Positions 1-11,230 of a DNA stretch of 64,000 bases are shown piece after piece. Numbering within the stretch: the first letter of the stretch is position 1; each line of letters starts with the position of its first letter. Both the position numbers and the translations under genes were made by a program. This stretch comes from Gigaspora margarita (taxonomy: Eukaryota > Glomeromycota > Glomeromycetes > Diversisporales > Gigasporaceae), in the NCBI GenBank assembly GCA_009809945.1, contig WTPW01000635.1, forward strand, positions 13,281 to 77,280, in the 5' to 3' direction. Under the pieces are notes generated by a model, which did no database searches, was not told the origin of the DNA, and saw nothing but the letters and a program-made list of their open reading frames with translations.

Positions 1-299
1 TTTTTTTTAGTTAGCATAGTAAAATTTCTTGTAAATCATCGCCGAACAGTGGGTTATTTTAAAAAAGCAAAAAAACATATTACAAAGAAGCTATGTTGAA
101 ATTGTTTACAGAAACTTTCATTAAAGATATCTCCACGAGTTCTTGACCAAATTTGATAAAAATTTTTTTATTTTAATTCTATGAATTCAAATAAAAAAAT
201 TTATACTATATTTATTTACTTGATACTAGATNTNATAATTTAGTTTTTAGCAAATTACTATAAAGTTTATATGTAATAATCCAACTTTTAGCAAATTTA

Positions 300-376
300 C
301 TTGATTTTAGGGGTAGCAAAAACGGCTAAATTCATGCAGATCAGTTATGACCTATATGAGAGATGTCCGGGGTCCT
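300..376. mobile_element. Right end of an AGGACCC-type hAT-like MITE (partial)
   Basis: This stretch carries the terminal sequence ATATGAGAGATGTCCG followed by GGGTCCT. The same end closes the complete element at 29897-30190, and its complement opens the one at 53695-53979. I cannot find a matching left end in the first 300 bases, so the copy is truncated, diverged or cut by the window edge. Confidence 0.6.
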
Positions 377-814
377 ACTATAATTATAATTTTTAGTAAT
401 TCTAATTGAGCTCTATTTTTAATATTTTTTTAGCTATAATAGCTTTAGCTTTTTTTATTTTTGTATTTAAACTAGAAAAATAAAACTTATTTAAAATTCA
501 AAGAACAAATATAAAACTAAGTTGTATTTTATATTATATTTATCTAGCTAATAAGCATTAGTTTTCTATTGTTTTAATTATTTTTATTTATATTATATCT
601 AATTTATCCAATTAGAATTTGTTAATATACAGATATCAGATATATTATTGTTTTATTTGTAATGTTTTTTGAACAATAAGTAGCAAATTATAAAATTTTT
701 TTATATTAAAAATAAATTATTTTCTTTAGTTAATTTTGTTTTTGATCTAATTTTGTTTAAGGCTAGTTTAAGTATTTTGATACTTATAAAATTAAAGGCT
801 TTTTTATATTCTAA
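377..814. other. AT-rich stretch with no recognisable feature
   Basis: No open frame, repeat end or RNA-like fold stands out. It is A/T-run sequence of the kind that separates elements throughout the window. Confidence 0.6.
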
Positions 815-1212
815 AAAAGATCCCTATTTTATTTTTTAGATTTCATTATAATCTGCTACAAGTATTATAATTTTTTAAATAGTTATAACTTTTTATCTAA
901 AAGGTTTTAAAAAAATCTAACTAGTGAATTTATAGACTATATTAGTTCTATATATTTACCAAATATTTTTTCAAATTCTTATTACTATAAAGAGGTAATA
1001 TATTTAAAAAAAATTAAAATTATAAGTTATATATAAATTTATATACAGTGGCCTACCATATTATTGTGGACACTTTTTAAAAATTTATACAGAGCTAAAT
1101 ATTTAAGATATTAAGCTAAAAATTAAATTATAAATGCTTTAAATCTATATCTTTTAAATAAAAAAAAGTTTAAAAGATTTTATGCTACAGTTTTTAAAAT
1201 AATTAAGTTTAA

Positions 1213-1701
1213 GTAAAATATTAGATATTATATTTGACCGATTTTTATTGTTGTACAAAATTAATTAAAATAATAACTGTATAGCAAAAATTAATTTTTT
1301 ATTAATAAGCTAATTGGATTTCAAAAATAAGTAAAAATTATTCAGTATGACAAATTATATATAATCTCAAATTTTTATAAAATTTTAAAAAATTTTAAGG
1401 TAGTTATTATTTCTAAATATAGTAATACAATTATTAATTCAAAACTATATCAATTACTAAATATAGTAATTTTATTACTATATATAGTAATTAAATAAAA
1501 ATTTTTTGAAAAATTATAAAATTTTTAAGATATGTGCCGATATGTGCAATTTGTTATACTAAATAACTTTATTTAAAAAAATTGCTAGTTCATTAATAAA
1601 AAATTTAAGTTTATATATTACTATATTTAGTAATTCTAGTTACTATGTAATCTATATTAAATTTTAGAAAATCGGTCAATTATAAAAATCTAAAATTTTA
1701 C
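1213..1701. mobile_element. TTAA-flanked MITE nested in the 1046-2414 foldback
   Basis: Ends GTAAAATATTAGAT and ATCTAAAATTTTAC are inverted and flanked on both sides by TTAA; further in, GACCGATTTT mirrors AAAATCGGTC. Removing it restores pairing of the host foldback arms. A TTAA duplication is typical of piggyBac-like transposition, though TA or TAA cannot be excluded in such sequence. Confidence 0.7.
1344..1560. mobile_element. Small inverted-repeat element nested in 1213-1701
   Basis: AGTATGACAAATT at the left mirrors AATTTGTTATACT at the right, with further weak pairing of AAAATTTT-rich flanks. The interior repeats the motif ACTAAATATAGTAAT. I see no clear target duplication, so it may instead be an inner part of the host MITE. 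Confidence 0.4.
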
Positions 1702-2489
1702 TTAATTGATGATCTGCCACAAATCGATAGTGTGATCATAGTGTAATGTAATGCAGATCCTTACTATTTGTTGATATGTAAATCCTAAAATGTAGAAATT
1801 TTTTTGCCCACCCAAAGTAAACCTTTTTTTTTACTAAGTCAATGAGTCATGTCTACTAAGTAAAAATTGTAGAGCACATCGAGACGAGTCTAATGGTAGT
1901 TAGATTATCGAAATCGGACTATTAGATGATGAGATACCTTCGAAAAATGATTGGCCGACTATATGTAAACAATAGGTTTGTTTACACGAAATTTAAATAG
2001 TCGACCAATCGTTTTTTGAAGATATCTCATCATCTTCCGGCCCAATTTCAATAATCTAACTACCATTAGACTCGTCTCGATGAGCTCTACAATTTTCACT
2101 TAGTAGACATGACTTATTAACTTAGTAAGAAAAAAAGGTTTCTAAGTTTTCTTTAGGTCGCCAAAAATATTCCTATATTATAGGTTTTACATAGTGATTT
2201 GCATCATGTTACACTATAATCACACTATCGATTTGTAGTGGATCATCAATTAAACTTATTATCTCAAAAACTGTAGCATAAAATTTTTAAACTTTTTTTT
2301 TATTTAAAAGATATAGATTTAAAGAATTTCTAATTTAATTTTTAGCTTAATATCATAAATATTTAGCTCTGTATAAATTTTTAAAAAGTGTCCACAATAA
2401 TATGGTAGCCACTGTATTTATATATATAATTTTAATTTTTTAAATTTATTAACTTTAATAATAATAAAATTTAAAAAAATATTTAGTAA

Positions 2490-2932
2490 GGCTGTTCAAA
2501 ATTACAATTTCGTTTAACGTTCTTCACTCTACCAGCTCTAAGAGCTCCCCAGGACCCCAAAATATACATAGATAGGTCAGGTTAATTATAGGGTTGCTAA
2601 AAAAGGAAAGATCTGCAGAAAAAACTTCAAAAATAAGCAAAAAAATTACTATAAATAGAAAAGATCTGCATAAAAAACCTCAAAAATAAGCAAACTCATA
2701 CTGACCTATCTATGTATATTTTGGGGTCCTAGCTCCCCCCTAGAATTAAACAGGCCAATCAGAATGCTCTTCTTGTCTTAGGATTCCAATAAGTCACGTG
2801 CTTATAAGTTGACCAATAATAATATGTTTATTTTTTGCAATTTTAATATATTTGTTTAATTAGACCCCTCTCCTCCCACTATGCTTAAGCTTCTTAAAGG
2901 AACATTAAATGAAATTATAAATTCAAATGGCC
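2490..2932. mobile_element. PIF/Harbinger-type MITE with TAA duplication
   Basis: The left end GGCTGTTCAAAATTACAATT and the right end (complement GGCCATTTGAATTTATAATT) form an imperfect inverted repeat of about 35 bases, each flanked by TAA. Excising it rejoins the outer foldback arm. A three-base TWA duplication points to PIF/Harbinger. It has no coding capacity and is itself broken by the 2551-2730 MITE. Confidence 0.72.
2551..2730. mobile_element. AGGACCCC hAT-like MITE, 180 bp, 8-bp TSD
   Basis: Perfect terminal inverted repeats of about 30 bases begin AGGACCCCAAAATATACATA. The flanks are an exact 8-bp direct duplication, AGCTCCCC, at 2543-2550 and 2731-2738. The interior has two copies of an AAAGATCTGCA / AAAAATAAGCA motif. 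The eight-base duplication indicates hAT-type mobilisation. Confidence 0.9.
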
Positions 2933-3060
2933 TAAATATATAGAGCTAAATAGTTTTATAAAGTTACTAGTCAAATTTTTGAAAATCTTTTAGATAAAAA
3001 GTTATAGTTATTTAAAAAAAATTGAAATATTGATAGATCATTAGCACTATATAGTTAATT

Positions 3061-3998
3061 CTTTTTATAACAAACTATTGGATTTGGCTATTAAAAAAGT
3101 TTGCTATATACTAGATAAATGGAATTTATTTTAAGCCCAAAAGAAACTGATATAGATTAGCTCAACAAATAGCTATTTTTGAAGTACATAATTGTTTTAA
3201 TTTAATTAATTAATCAAATTTTGTAATTTGTAAAATACATACAAACAAGGTTACTATTACTTTTTTATAATATTCTCCAAACAAAAATTACTATGTTTTC
3301 TTATAAAACTATAATTTTTTTAATATTGAAATATTATAAAATTTAAATATTTTTATTTAGTTTATTCAGAGTTTATTATATAGAAATTTAGTATAAAAAT
3401 GTTAACTTATATATTGTTTAATAAGTAAATTAGTACTATTGTTCTTTTTTATATTGTAATAGTTACACCTGTATTTGATACAATCTCACTATGATTTTTT
3501 TATCTAATTATATATACTATATATGAATTCTTGCTTATTTTAGTTACAATTTACAATAGGCACATAAAATATCTGATTTTAGAAGTTGACTATATATCTA
3601 CAATTTTTTTCAAAATATCTTTTCTTTTAGTATTTTTTTATCTAACCTGTTGTTAAATACTCTTACTACCCCTTATAAAATATTTTTGGCAAAAAATTTG
3701 ATTTTATATTATTAAAATTATAAATTATATTTTCTTATTTAGAGATTGAATATAGTATTTTAAATTTTAATACATTTATTTAGATTTTATTAACACTTTT
3801 TTTTTTACATATTTTCTATACTTTACATGCTATTGGTACTAAATTAATCATATTTCAACATACTACTAAAAATTTAATTTTTTGTGCACTTTAATATATT
3901 AAATTATTTCTATTTTTAACTATACTATCAAAAATTAAATTATTTTCCACTTTAATATACTATTAAAATTAATTTTATTTATTGGTTTTTATATCATA
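3061..3998. other. AT-rich spacer, nothing recognised
   Basis: Homopolymer-rich sequence without a frame or paired ends I could support. Confidence 0.55.
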
Positions 3999-4233
3999 GA
4001 GCACTGAGCAAAAGACCAGGATCTAATAGAAAATACTCACCAAAAAATTTACAAAGACCCAGGTATATTATTTAGCAGTAGGTCTGTATTGCAAAGAAAA
4101 AATTTTTAAGAATATACATATTCCGCATTTACAATAAGCAGTCTAGAGACCCACATTTAATTAACAAGATATTGTGATTTGTACCAGGTATTTTCATGGG
4201 AGTATTCAAAAAGGGGTCATTTGCTCAGTGCTC
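3999..4233. mobile_element. TA-flanked MITE with GAGCACTGAGCAAA ends
   Basis: The left end GAGCACTGAGCAAAAGACC mirrors the right end GGTCATTTGCTCAGTGCTC, and TA lies immediately outside on both sides. Length is 235 bases with no frame. The TA duplication fits a Tc1/mariner-mobilised non-autonomous element. Confidence 0.8.
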
Positions 4234-4235
4234 TA

Positions 4236-4644
4236 CAGTAATACTGGTAGTCAAATATACAGGCTGATAAAATGCTTATTGAGAATGGATATTATATTAA
4301 TAATGTAAAATTACGCGATTTAATTTAAGTATTTTTGAATCTATGTTGATTCTGAATTGATATGTGTTACTGTAATTTGTGGCTCTACGGACTTAATTGT
4401 AAAAGACCTGGGTATATATAACTTTCGTAAGGTATAATTATATTGAATGATTGGCCAATCTTATTAAATTTAAACTCCCCTATATAAAATACCTTTATCT
4501 GACCGGGTACTAATCAAGATTTTGCACCTAGAGACCCAGAGTACTATTTACTGCAAATTATGGTATTCGTGAATCGTAAAATGGCATGTCATTTTAGAAT
4601 CGGTATCCACTTGCAAATTAAAAAAAAATAGGTAAAAAAAAATT
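4236..4644. other. Spacer, no gene
   Basis: Slightly less AT-rich sequence with scattered motifs (ACCTGGGTATATA, GAGACCCAG) also present in the preceding MITE, so it may hold a decayed relative. No paired ends found. Confidence 0.4.
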
Positions 4645-4650
4645 AATAAT

Positions 4651-4692
<42 letters not shown>

Positions 4693-4752
4693 AATAATAA
4701 TAATAATAATCATAATAATAATCATAATAATAATCATAATAATAACGATGAT
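4645..4752. repeat. Triplet microsatellite (AAC)n then (AAT)n/(AATAATCAT)n
   Basis: About thirteen AAC units run into AAT units and then a nine-base AATAATCAT variant. Any frame across it is low-complexity tyrosine and cysteine and is not a gene. Confidence 0.95.
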
Positions 4753-5107
4753 GTAAAAAAATTAAAAAATTAAAAAAAATATATAAATTAAAATAATATT
4801 TATATATTTTAACAATCTTTGTATTCCTCATGTAACACATTTGCATTTGTTCTGGAATAGCAGGAATCAGGTGTTTTGTCTAACCAAATCTAATAAAAAG
4901 ATGATTACAATTTTTTTTTAAACCTTTTTCCAGTTAGCCTGGTAGTAGTCCAGATTATGTCGTAAACTTTTTGCTATCTTGTTTAGGCATGTGCAGTTTT
5001 TTTGTAATACTAATAAAAAAACCTTAGCCACCCAATGATTGAATTTTAGGTTATACTGAAGATGTGTATAATGAATTCATGAGTCACAAAACTATATGTA
5101 ATAGAAG

Positions 5108-5299
5108 AGGACCCCGAGCTATACATAGATAGGTCACTATTTGCTTTTGCTTATTTTTGACTATTTTTTTGTAAATCTTTTCTATATTTAGTAATATTAA
5201 TGCTTATTTTTGACTATTTTTCTGTAGATCTTTTCTATTTTTAGTAATATATTAAGATTTTTTAAAATAGTTAGCTGTTTATAGATTGCTCGGGGTCCT
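5108..5299. mobile_element. AGGACCCC hAT-like MITE, 192 bp, 8-bp TSD
   Basis: Ends AGGACCCCGAGC and GCTCGGGGTCCT are inverted. The flanks carry the exact duplication AATAGAAG (5100-5107 and 5300-5307). It shares the subterminal CATAGATAGGTCA and an internal GTAGATCTTTTCTAT repeat with the element at 2551-2730, so the two are the same subfamily. Confidence 0.9.
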
Positions 5300-5475
5300 A
5301 ATAGAAGGCGATAAAGATCAATTCGAATATAATAAATAAAAAAAAATGATGCATGAAAGAATAAAGAATTATAAATATCAATAAAAAGATCAATGCAATC
5401 ATTAATATTTATTTTATCACATCAATTATATTTTTATTGTATTGTTAAAATATTTAACATATTTTAATTTCTAAT

Positions 5476-6950
5476 CTATTTATTAAGTTTTTTTAAATTC
5501 TTAGCAGCAAAGGTTTTTACTTTACCATCTACCTCCACCCTAACTGTTCTATTATTGCTGCACATACTAACAACTGTCCCAGTATTATTACAAGTTTGTT
5601 TTAATTTTTGTTTCTGCATTTTTTGATTGTTATCATGATCATAAGCAATCGCAACCTTATCTCCTGAGTCAAACATTAATTTTCTTCGATGAACGCTTCT
5701 ACAAATTACCAATTTATTTTGATAAGTTTCATCATTTTGTAACACCTTCTCATGGACACATATTACCTGCATTGTGTGAAATTCATATGAAACCCGATTA
5801 TCACTATTATTTTGAGATGCAAAAATCGTATCCGCTAATGTAATGTCTGGTGTAATGTCTGCTGGTGTAATGTCTGTGTCTGCTGGTGTAATGTCTGCTA
5901 CTGGCATAATGTCGTCTGCTGGTGTAATGACATCTGCTGGTGTAATATCGTCTGCTAGTGTAATGTCGTCTGCCGGTGTACTGTAAACCACATGCATCTT
6001 AAATCCAAAAAAAGCCTCATAAGGTGATTTTTTGTGGGCTTGATGAGGTGCCTTATTATAGGCAATTACAAATTGAAGAAGAACATCGATCCAATGATAA
6101 CCTTGAACTCTAGTAATTTCATCCTATAATATTTTCATCAATTGTCAGCCAAGCATTTGGTTAAATCTCTCAATTTTTCTCTGGCTTTGCAGGTGCCTTG
6201 CATGACCATGAACAAGCTTTATCTTGAATATTTTGCAGGTGTTTTTTAAAATACTTGTTATGAATTTGGACCCGTTATCCGCTTAAATTTTAGTAGAGGA
6301 ACCAAAGTTCTTAAAAATATTCACCAGCTCAGTATTAATCGTACTGCCTTTTTTTATCTTTAAGGGGGACCACCCAAACATAACGTGAAAATATGTCTAT
6401 TAATGTTAAAATATAACTATACCCATCGTTTTCTCAGCATAGGATAGAAGATCAACCAAGTTGACTTGAAGTGTTCTAATGGACCATTTGAAACAACAGG
6501 TGTTAAGTCAGATTTTTCTTTAATACTTCTGTTTCGGACCCAAGTTGAGCAGTCGTTCACATATTTCTCAACCTCATTTTGAGTGATACCAATATACTGT
6601 TCATAGGTCATTGTGTATGTCTTATAGTAATCGAAATGAGATGCACCGATATGAAATTTCTCAAAAAGAGCATCTTTCAGCTCAGTATCATAAGTTGGGA
6701 CAACTCGTTTTATAATTGGTAGTGAATTTTCACCTTTTGATGGCTGTTTAAGAAAGAGGTGACCGGTTTGCAGATTATACAAGAAATTTTTGCATCGTCT
6801 CTTAAAATTCAATTTTTTTATCGAGCTGTTGTACTTTTCAGCAAAATCTCTATGCTGAATATAATTTACTATATCGTTAAAATTGTCAGGTGTCTCCAGA
6901 ATTTTGGGAAGCTTAACCATTTTAGCACAGGAAGAGTGACCAAGGCATGA
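5476..6950 (-). pseudogene. Broken integrase (DDE) gene, KRBA2/Ginger or Ty3-like, a fossil
   Basis: Minus-strand frames between about 6920 and 5476 carry, in order, an N-terminal integrase-type segment with a spaced His/Cys pattern, a DDE integrase-like core (about 6400-6010) and a C-terminal SH3-like tail rich in basic residues (5476-5700). The nearest family I recall is the KRBA2/SCAND3-like integrases, common in glomeromycete genomes and related to Ginger DNA transposons and Ty3-type retroelements. It is broken by at least three or four changes, so moderately old. No LTRs or terminal repeats are evident. A degenerate acidic repeat lies between core and tail. Confidence 0.65.
5836..5980 (-). 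repeat. Degenerate short tandem repeat inside the integrase relic
   Basis: The plus-strand unit GGTGTAATGTCTGCT recurs about nine times with small variations. On the minus strand it reads as an acidic PADDIT-like repeat between the integrase core and the tail. Unequal copies suggest replication slippage. Confidence 0.8.
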
Positions 6951-7500
6951 AACTTTGATAACTAAATTGTTAGATTTAATATAATGTAAAAGAGGAAAAA
7001 AAATTTTTTAAAATCAAATTTTATACTTACATAGCACAAAAATTGCAGCATAAGAAGCAACTAATTAAAAGTATATAGCAACTTAAATTAGATTAGAAAG
7101 TCAATAAAAAGATAAAAAAAAATCAAAATTTCTACTTATATATGTGAAACCACAGTAAGGCAGCACAACCAAGATTAATTGAAAATAAAAATTAATAAGT
7201 AAAAAAATTTTTTTAAATTACAAATTTTTCTGCTTACATGACGTGAAAACTGCAATACAGAATACATAGCCAATGTAAAATAATAATGAAATTTTAATAT
7301 GATGATAGCTAAATTAAAGTTAATGAACGAATAGAACAAAACCTAAAATCACAAATTTTTATACTTACGTGGCTTGGCGTGGTGCATTCAAATCTAAAAC
7401 AGGCATGTAGGATCTGGTCCAATGTGTAATCTGGTCTGACGCGTAGAATCTGGTCTGGTGCATACAAATCTGATCTTGTGTAAATTTAGATGAAATCTCA
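6951..7500 (-). repeat. Diverged repeats of about 100 bp with splice-donor-like motifs on the minus strand
   Basis: Four diverged copies (near 7010, 7130, 7218 and 7350) share an ACAAATTTTT(A/C)TACTTAC core. On the minus strand the core contains GTAAGTATAAAAATTTG, a donor-like sequence. A GC-richer patch with repeated GGTCTGGT/GATCTGGTC follows at 7390-7480. The block sits upstream of the integrase relic and may be its decayed leader exons. Confidence 0.45.
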
Positions 7501-8079
7501 ATGTAAGTAATGGCCTCGTGTATTTTTTATTTTTAATTTTAATTTACTTCACGTCTTTTTTATACTTAGTTTACCTTTTCTCATGGTGACAGCTTCGATA
7601 ATGGTGATGACTTTGATGAAAAAAAAACTATATACAGTAATTTAAAAATATATATTAACAACTTTAAAGTGTAATGTAAAAATATCACCAACTTGTGACA
7701 ATGATATCAAGAAACAACGACTTGCCACTGTTGGAGATAGCATTGACAGGCAAAAGTCAGTAAGAAGTATGATAAGTAAGAAGCGTGATATCAATAACAA
7801 ATATGACTTCAAAATAATATACTTACTAGTGATTATAATGTTGGTAGGTAAAAGCGTAACGACATACTAATAGTAGTGACAGGTAAGTAAAAACGTAATG
7901 ACATACTAATAGTAGTAATGACTATGATGAGAGTAACAAATATGAAAAATTGACAAGTGAGAATTATGATACAATAGATACAGTATTAGCAAAACTTTAA
8001 TAGTGAAATAATATACTGGTAGCGATAATTTTAATAGGAGAAAAGTACAACATACTTTGGCAAGTAATTAGGCTCGAGA
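7501..8079. repeat. Low-order degenerate repeats, no gene
   Basis: A near-duplicate pair sits at 7848-7915: AGCGTAACGACATACTAATA then AACGTAATGACATACTAATA. Otherwise the stretch is purine-rich AT sequence with scattered GTGACAATGA motifs. Nothing codes. Confidence 0.5.
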
Positions 8080-9929
8080 AAACTAACATAGTATACATTA
8101 TCCAATAGTGAAAGAAATCCTAAAAAATCAAGAGAAATTGAAAGATTATTATAAGCATAAACTGATAGTAATTTTAATACAGAAAGTGTATAAGAAGCAT
8201 ACCTTTTGATAGAGAACTAACGTAGAAATATGCATTCTCAAATAGCGAAAGGAATCCTAGAAAATTGAAGGAGAAATTGAAAAAGACAAGTATCGTGAAA
8301 GATTATTATTTATACTCTTTTTTCTTACATTCCAATGCCAGTCTAATTCAAACCACCAAATATTATCTTGGTACATTGAGGAGATAAAGACTTCAAATAG
8401 GCACAGAAAATGGAGACCTAGTAATAATTTCAGTATTCAAAGCAAGTACCACAGCGGAATACTGATAACTTTAATAAAAAAGAATGCAAATCCAACTTAT
8501 AACAAGATTTGGGCAATTGATGACTATAAGTACATACTTATTTTTAAACTATGATTTTTTTTATCTTATTTTGTTACATTGAAATTTTCTATGCATGTCA
8601 CAGGTACAGAAATCAGGAATTTTAGAATTTGATTCAGACCAATCAAATTGCTTGTAGGTTTTAATGAAAATTTCGAAGGTTTGTCAGGAAATTTTTTGTA
8701 TACATAAATATATTCCAGAAATTAGGAGTAAAATAACCATAGAATTTGTGTTTAATTGCCATAGAAAATCATCTTCCCTGAATTACCGTAACTTCAAATC
8801 GAAGCAGAGACATAGTGATAATTTCAGCAAGTACTACAACAGAATACCGGTAATTCTAAATCCAACTCATGACAAGATTCAGAACAATAAGAGCAATGGC
8901 AATTGTAAGTAACACTTATCTGATATAACTTTTTTTGCATTACTAATTAAAATCTTATTCATTAAACAGAAATTTTTCATGCTTGTCATGAGAAATTCCA
9001 ATTAATGTAACAATAAATAGAAAGAAAAAAGGGCAATGACGATTATAACACTTATATTTATCTTTAGATTATAATTTAACCCTATTTTCATATTTCTAAT
9101 GGAAGTCTTATTTCATTTGTCAGAAAGTTTTTTTACACAGAAATAGAAAATTATTTGTGTATAGAATTATTGAAGAGATAAACGCAGGATTTGGTTTAGT
9201 TACTGCAAGGAAAATGGAAACACAGCGATAATTTTAGCAAGTACTACAGCAGAATACCAGTAATTCTAATAAAGAAGAACACAAATCCAGCTGTGATTTC
9301 TTTAATGGCTTCATCGAGTAAGTCTTCTGTTTGTTTAATTCATTTATTTTGCATTTCTTCTTCCATTTCTTAACTTTTTTTTGTTTCACAAAAATTGTAA
9401 AGCTAGTTTAAATTGTGACAGGAGATTCGGCCAGCTCATTCCAACCAAGGCACTGAAGAAAGAAAACAATTACATGATTATTTAAAGGATTTTTCCAAAC
9501 TAAGAAGAGTATTTGGCATTCGTTACCTTAACTAGCAAAAAGACAACTGACAAAACAATCCCAAAATAGAACCATACTAAACTTTTTCTTGCTCGACAAT
9601 ATATTCTACACCCAAGCAGACTTGTTAGAAAGAGATAAGGACCACAAGATTCTGAAAAAAAGGGCTTTCCAAAAAAAAGAGCTGTAAGTAATGCTTATCT
9701 GATTTAACTTGTTTTTTTATTACTATTACTAATTAACTAATCAAAATCTTGTAACACAGAAATTTTTCATGAATATCAAGGGAAAGAAGCATGAAAAATC
9801 TAGTAAATTCAAACAAAGAAGTTGTAAGTAATGCTTATTTTTAGATTTTTAGATTATGATTCAACTTCTATTTTCATATTACTAATTAAAATCTTATTTT
9901 TATTACACGAAAATTTTCCATGCATGTCA
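8080..9929 (+). repeat. Array of repeated exon-like units with canonical intron signals
   Basis: A core, AGCAAGTACTACAGCAGAAT, recurs near 8437, 8825 and 9236, about 390-410 bases apart. A second core, GAAATTTTTCATGCATGTCA-like, follows intron-like segments near 8584, 8968, 9758 and 9911. These segments show GTAAGT donors (8907, 9685, 9825), TACTAAT branch-point-like sites and CAG acceptors. A frame of 82 codons at 8664-8912 shows no domain I know. This could be a decayed multi-exon gene grown by exon duplication, or a transposon leader. Confidence 0.45.
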
Positions 9930-10090
9930 TGGGATGGGTCAAGTCACGGGATTTTTGTAGAATATATATCACAGGATATCTCATAACATTTTATGGGATA
10001 TTCCGTGATATGTCACAGGATATCCACGTGACATGACACAGGATATCCTGTGATATATTACGGGATAACCTGTGATATATCACTGATATA
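9930..10090. repeat. Cluster of TCACAGGATATCC-like palindromic repeats
   Basis: Variants of the unit ATATCACAGGATAT(CC) recur about eight times in both orientations within 160 bases. The cluster grows out of the last CATGCATGTCATGGGAT unit of the array to its left. GC content rises locally. Confidence 0.75.
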
Positions 10091-10229
10091 TTACACAAAA
10101 AAAGGCCCATATTTCATTTTAATCTGGATTTCATTATGATCCGCCACAATAATTATTATTTCAAGTAATAAGTTTTTATTATATAAATTTTTTTTATATA
10201 ATGAACTCTTTGTTTGCAATTTTTATTAA

Positions 10230-10715
10230 ATTGTAATTTGCATATGAATTAGTAAAAAATTATATGATTTTTACTATTAAATTTTACCTTTTTCAGAATT
10301 TGGCATTTTCAAAGTGTAAATCATTTTGTACTAAATAAACCTCTCTTGTGTGCATAACAAATATTGTAGAGGTAAAAATGCAAGCATAATTGATAGATGA
10401 GACCATAAAATTGGACAAGTAGATTGTAAAATATAGGTGTATTTATTTTTACAACTATATAATAACAAAGAAGTAAACAAAAAGTTGTAAAGACAAAAAT
10501 ACCCATATCTTATGATTTGTAGGCTGATTTTAATATTTCAATTACTATTATGTTCATAATTATTACCTTTATAACTTTTGTTATGTGCATGAAAGAGGTT
10601 TACTTAATACAAAATTGATTTATTCTTGTAGAAACACCTGATTCCAAATAAGGCAAAGATATATAGTAAACATATCTTGCAGTTTACTATGTTTTTTACT
10701 AGTTCATATGCAGAT
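10230..10715. mobile_element. Foldback element of about 480 bp
   Basis: TTTGCATATGAATTAGTAAA on the left mirrors TTTACTAGTTCATATGCA on the right. Inside, TTTTGTACTAAATAAACCTC mirrors GAGGTTTACTTAATACAAAA, and TGTGCATAACAAA mirrors TTTGTTATGTGCA. No coding capacity; target duplication not resolved. Confidence 0.65.
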
Positions 10716-11022
10716 CATAAATTAATAATTAGAGTAAATCTATTAGTTATTGCAGTAACAGTTCTGTGCTAATAAAAATCAAGATAGGTGTAATGTTATA
10801 TCTGATTGTATAATATGAAAATAAAATGAAAAAATGCCATTTTCATAAATATCACAATAACCAAAAGTTTTGTCTATAAAACCACCCATTTTTCTAACAA
10901 AAAAAATTCTTTGTAGAATTTTATTATATAGTTACCTCTAGCACTAATCCTTTCTCTAACTATACTCTAATCCTAACAATAATAAATTTACATATATTTA
11001 TATTTGTTTTAAGAAAAAAGTA
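10716..11022. other. Spacer, nothing recognised
   Basis: AT-rich sequence; a short CTAATCC/CTAACTATACTCTAATCCTAAC patch near 10940-10980 resembles degenerate CCCTAA repeats. Confidence 0.45.
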
Positions 11023-11230
11023 TTTGTCACACCTGCAACGCATTACTAGCCCATAAGGCCTTAAGGCCTTATTAATGTTAAAATAAGATTAAGTTAAAGT
11101 TAGAATCAAAATTAATACAGAATTGCGAGAGGATCATTTTTTGTTAGAAGTGCAGCAGGTGTTATCTTAGTAAAATTTGGAGTTATAAATATACTTGTGA
11201 CAAAAAAAGTGTGTTGCAGGGTGCAACAAA
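11023..11230. mobile_element. TA-flanked MITE with TTTGTCACACCTGCAAC ends
   Basis: The left end TTTGTCACACCTGCAAC mirrors the right end (complement TTTGTTGCACCCTGCAAC), with TA on both sides. The interior module CATTTTTTGTTAG plus TTATCTTAGTAAAATTT also occurs in the relative at 42956-43152 and a decayed relative near 11570-11770. A palindrome AAGGCCTTAAGGCCTT lies near the left end. Confidence 0.75.

Larger units (their letters stand above)
1046..2414. mobile_element. Tc1/mariner-type TIR foldback, about 1.37 kb
   Basis: Both ends carry CAGTGGC(C)TACCATATTATTGTGG-like inverted repeats flanked by TA, the duplication expected of Tc1/mariner transposition. Most of the element is one long palindrome, with arms pairing from the ends to about 1980. 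No transposase frame is visible. The left arm is interrupted by the 1213-1701 element. A relative with the same ends lies at 37547-39117. Assignment to Tc1/mariner rests on the TA and TIR style only. Confidence 0.75.
815..3060. mobile_element. Outer foldback element, loop and one arm filled by later insertions
   Basis: The left arm (about 840-1040) pairs as an inverted repeat with two separated right-arm pieces (about 2416-2489 and 2933-3035). For example TAGTTATAACTTTTTATC on the left mirrors GATAAAAAGTTATAGTTA on the right. The loop holds the 1046-2414 element and the right arm is split by the 2490-2932 element. The outer limits are approximate because the arms fade into AT-rich sequence. 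Confidence 0.6.

Noticed and set aside
4643-4846. Minus-strand frame rich in Tyr and Cys
   Set aside because: It is the translation of the AAC/AAT microsatellite.
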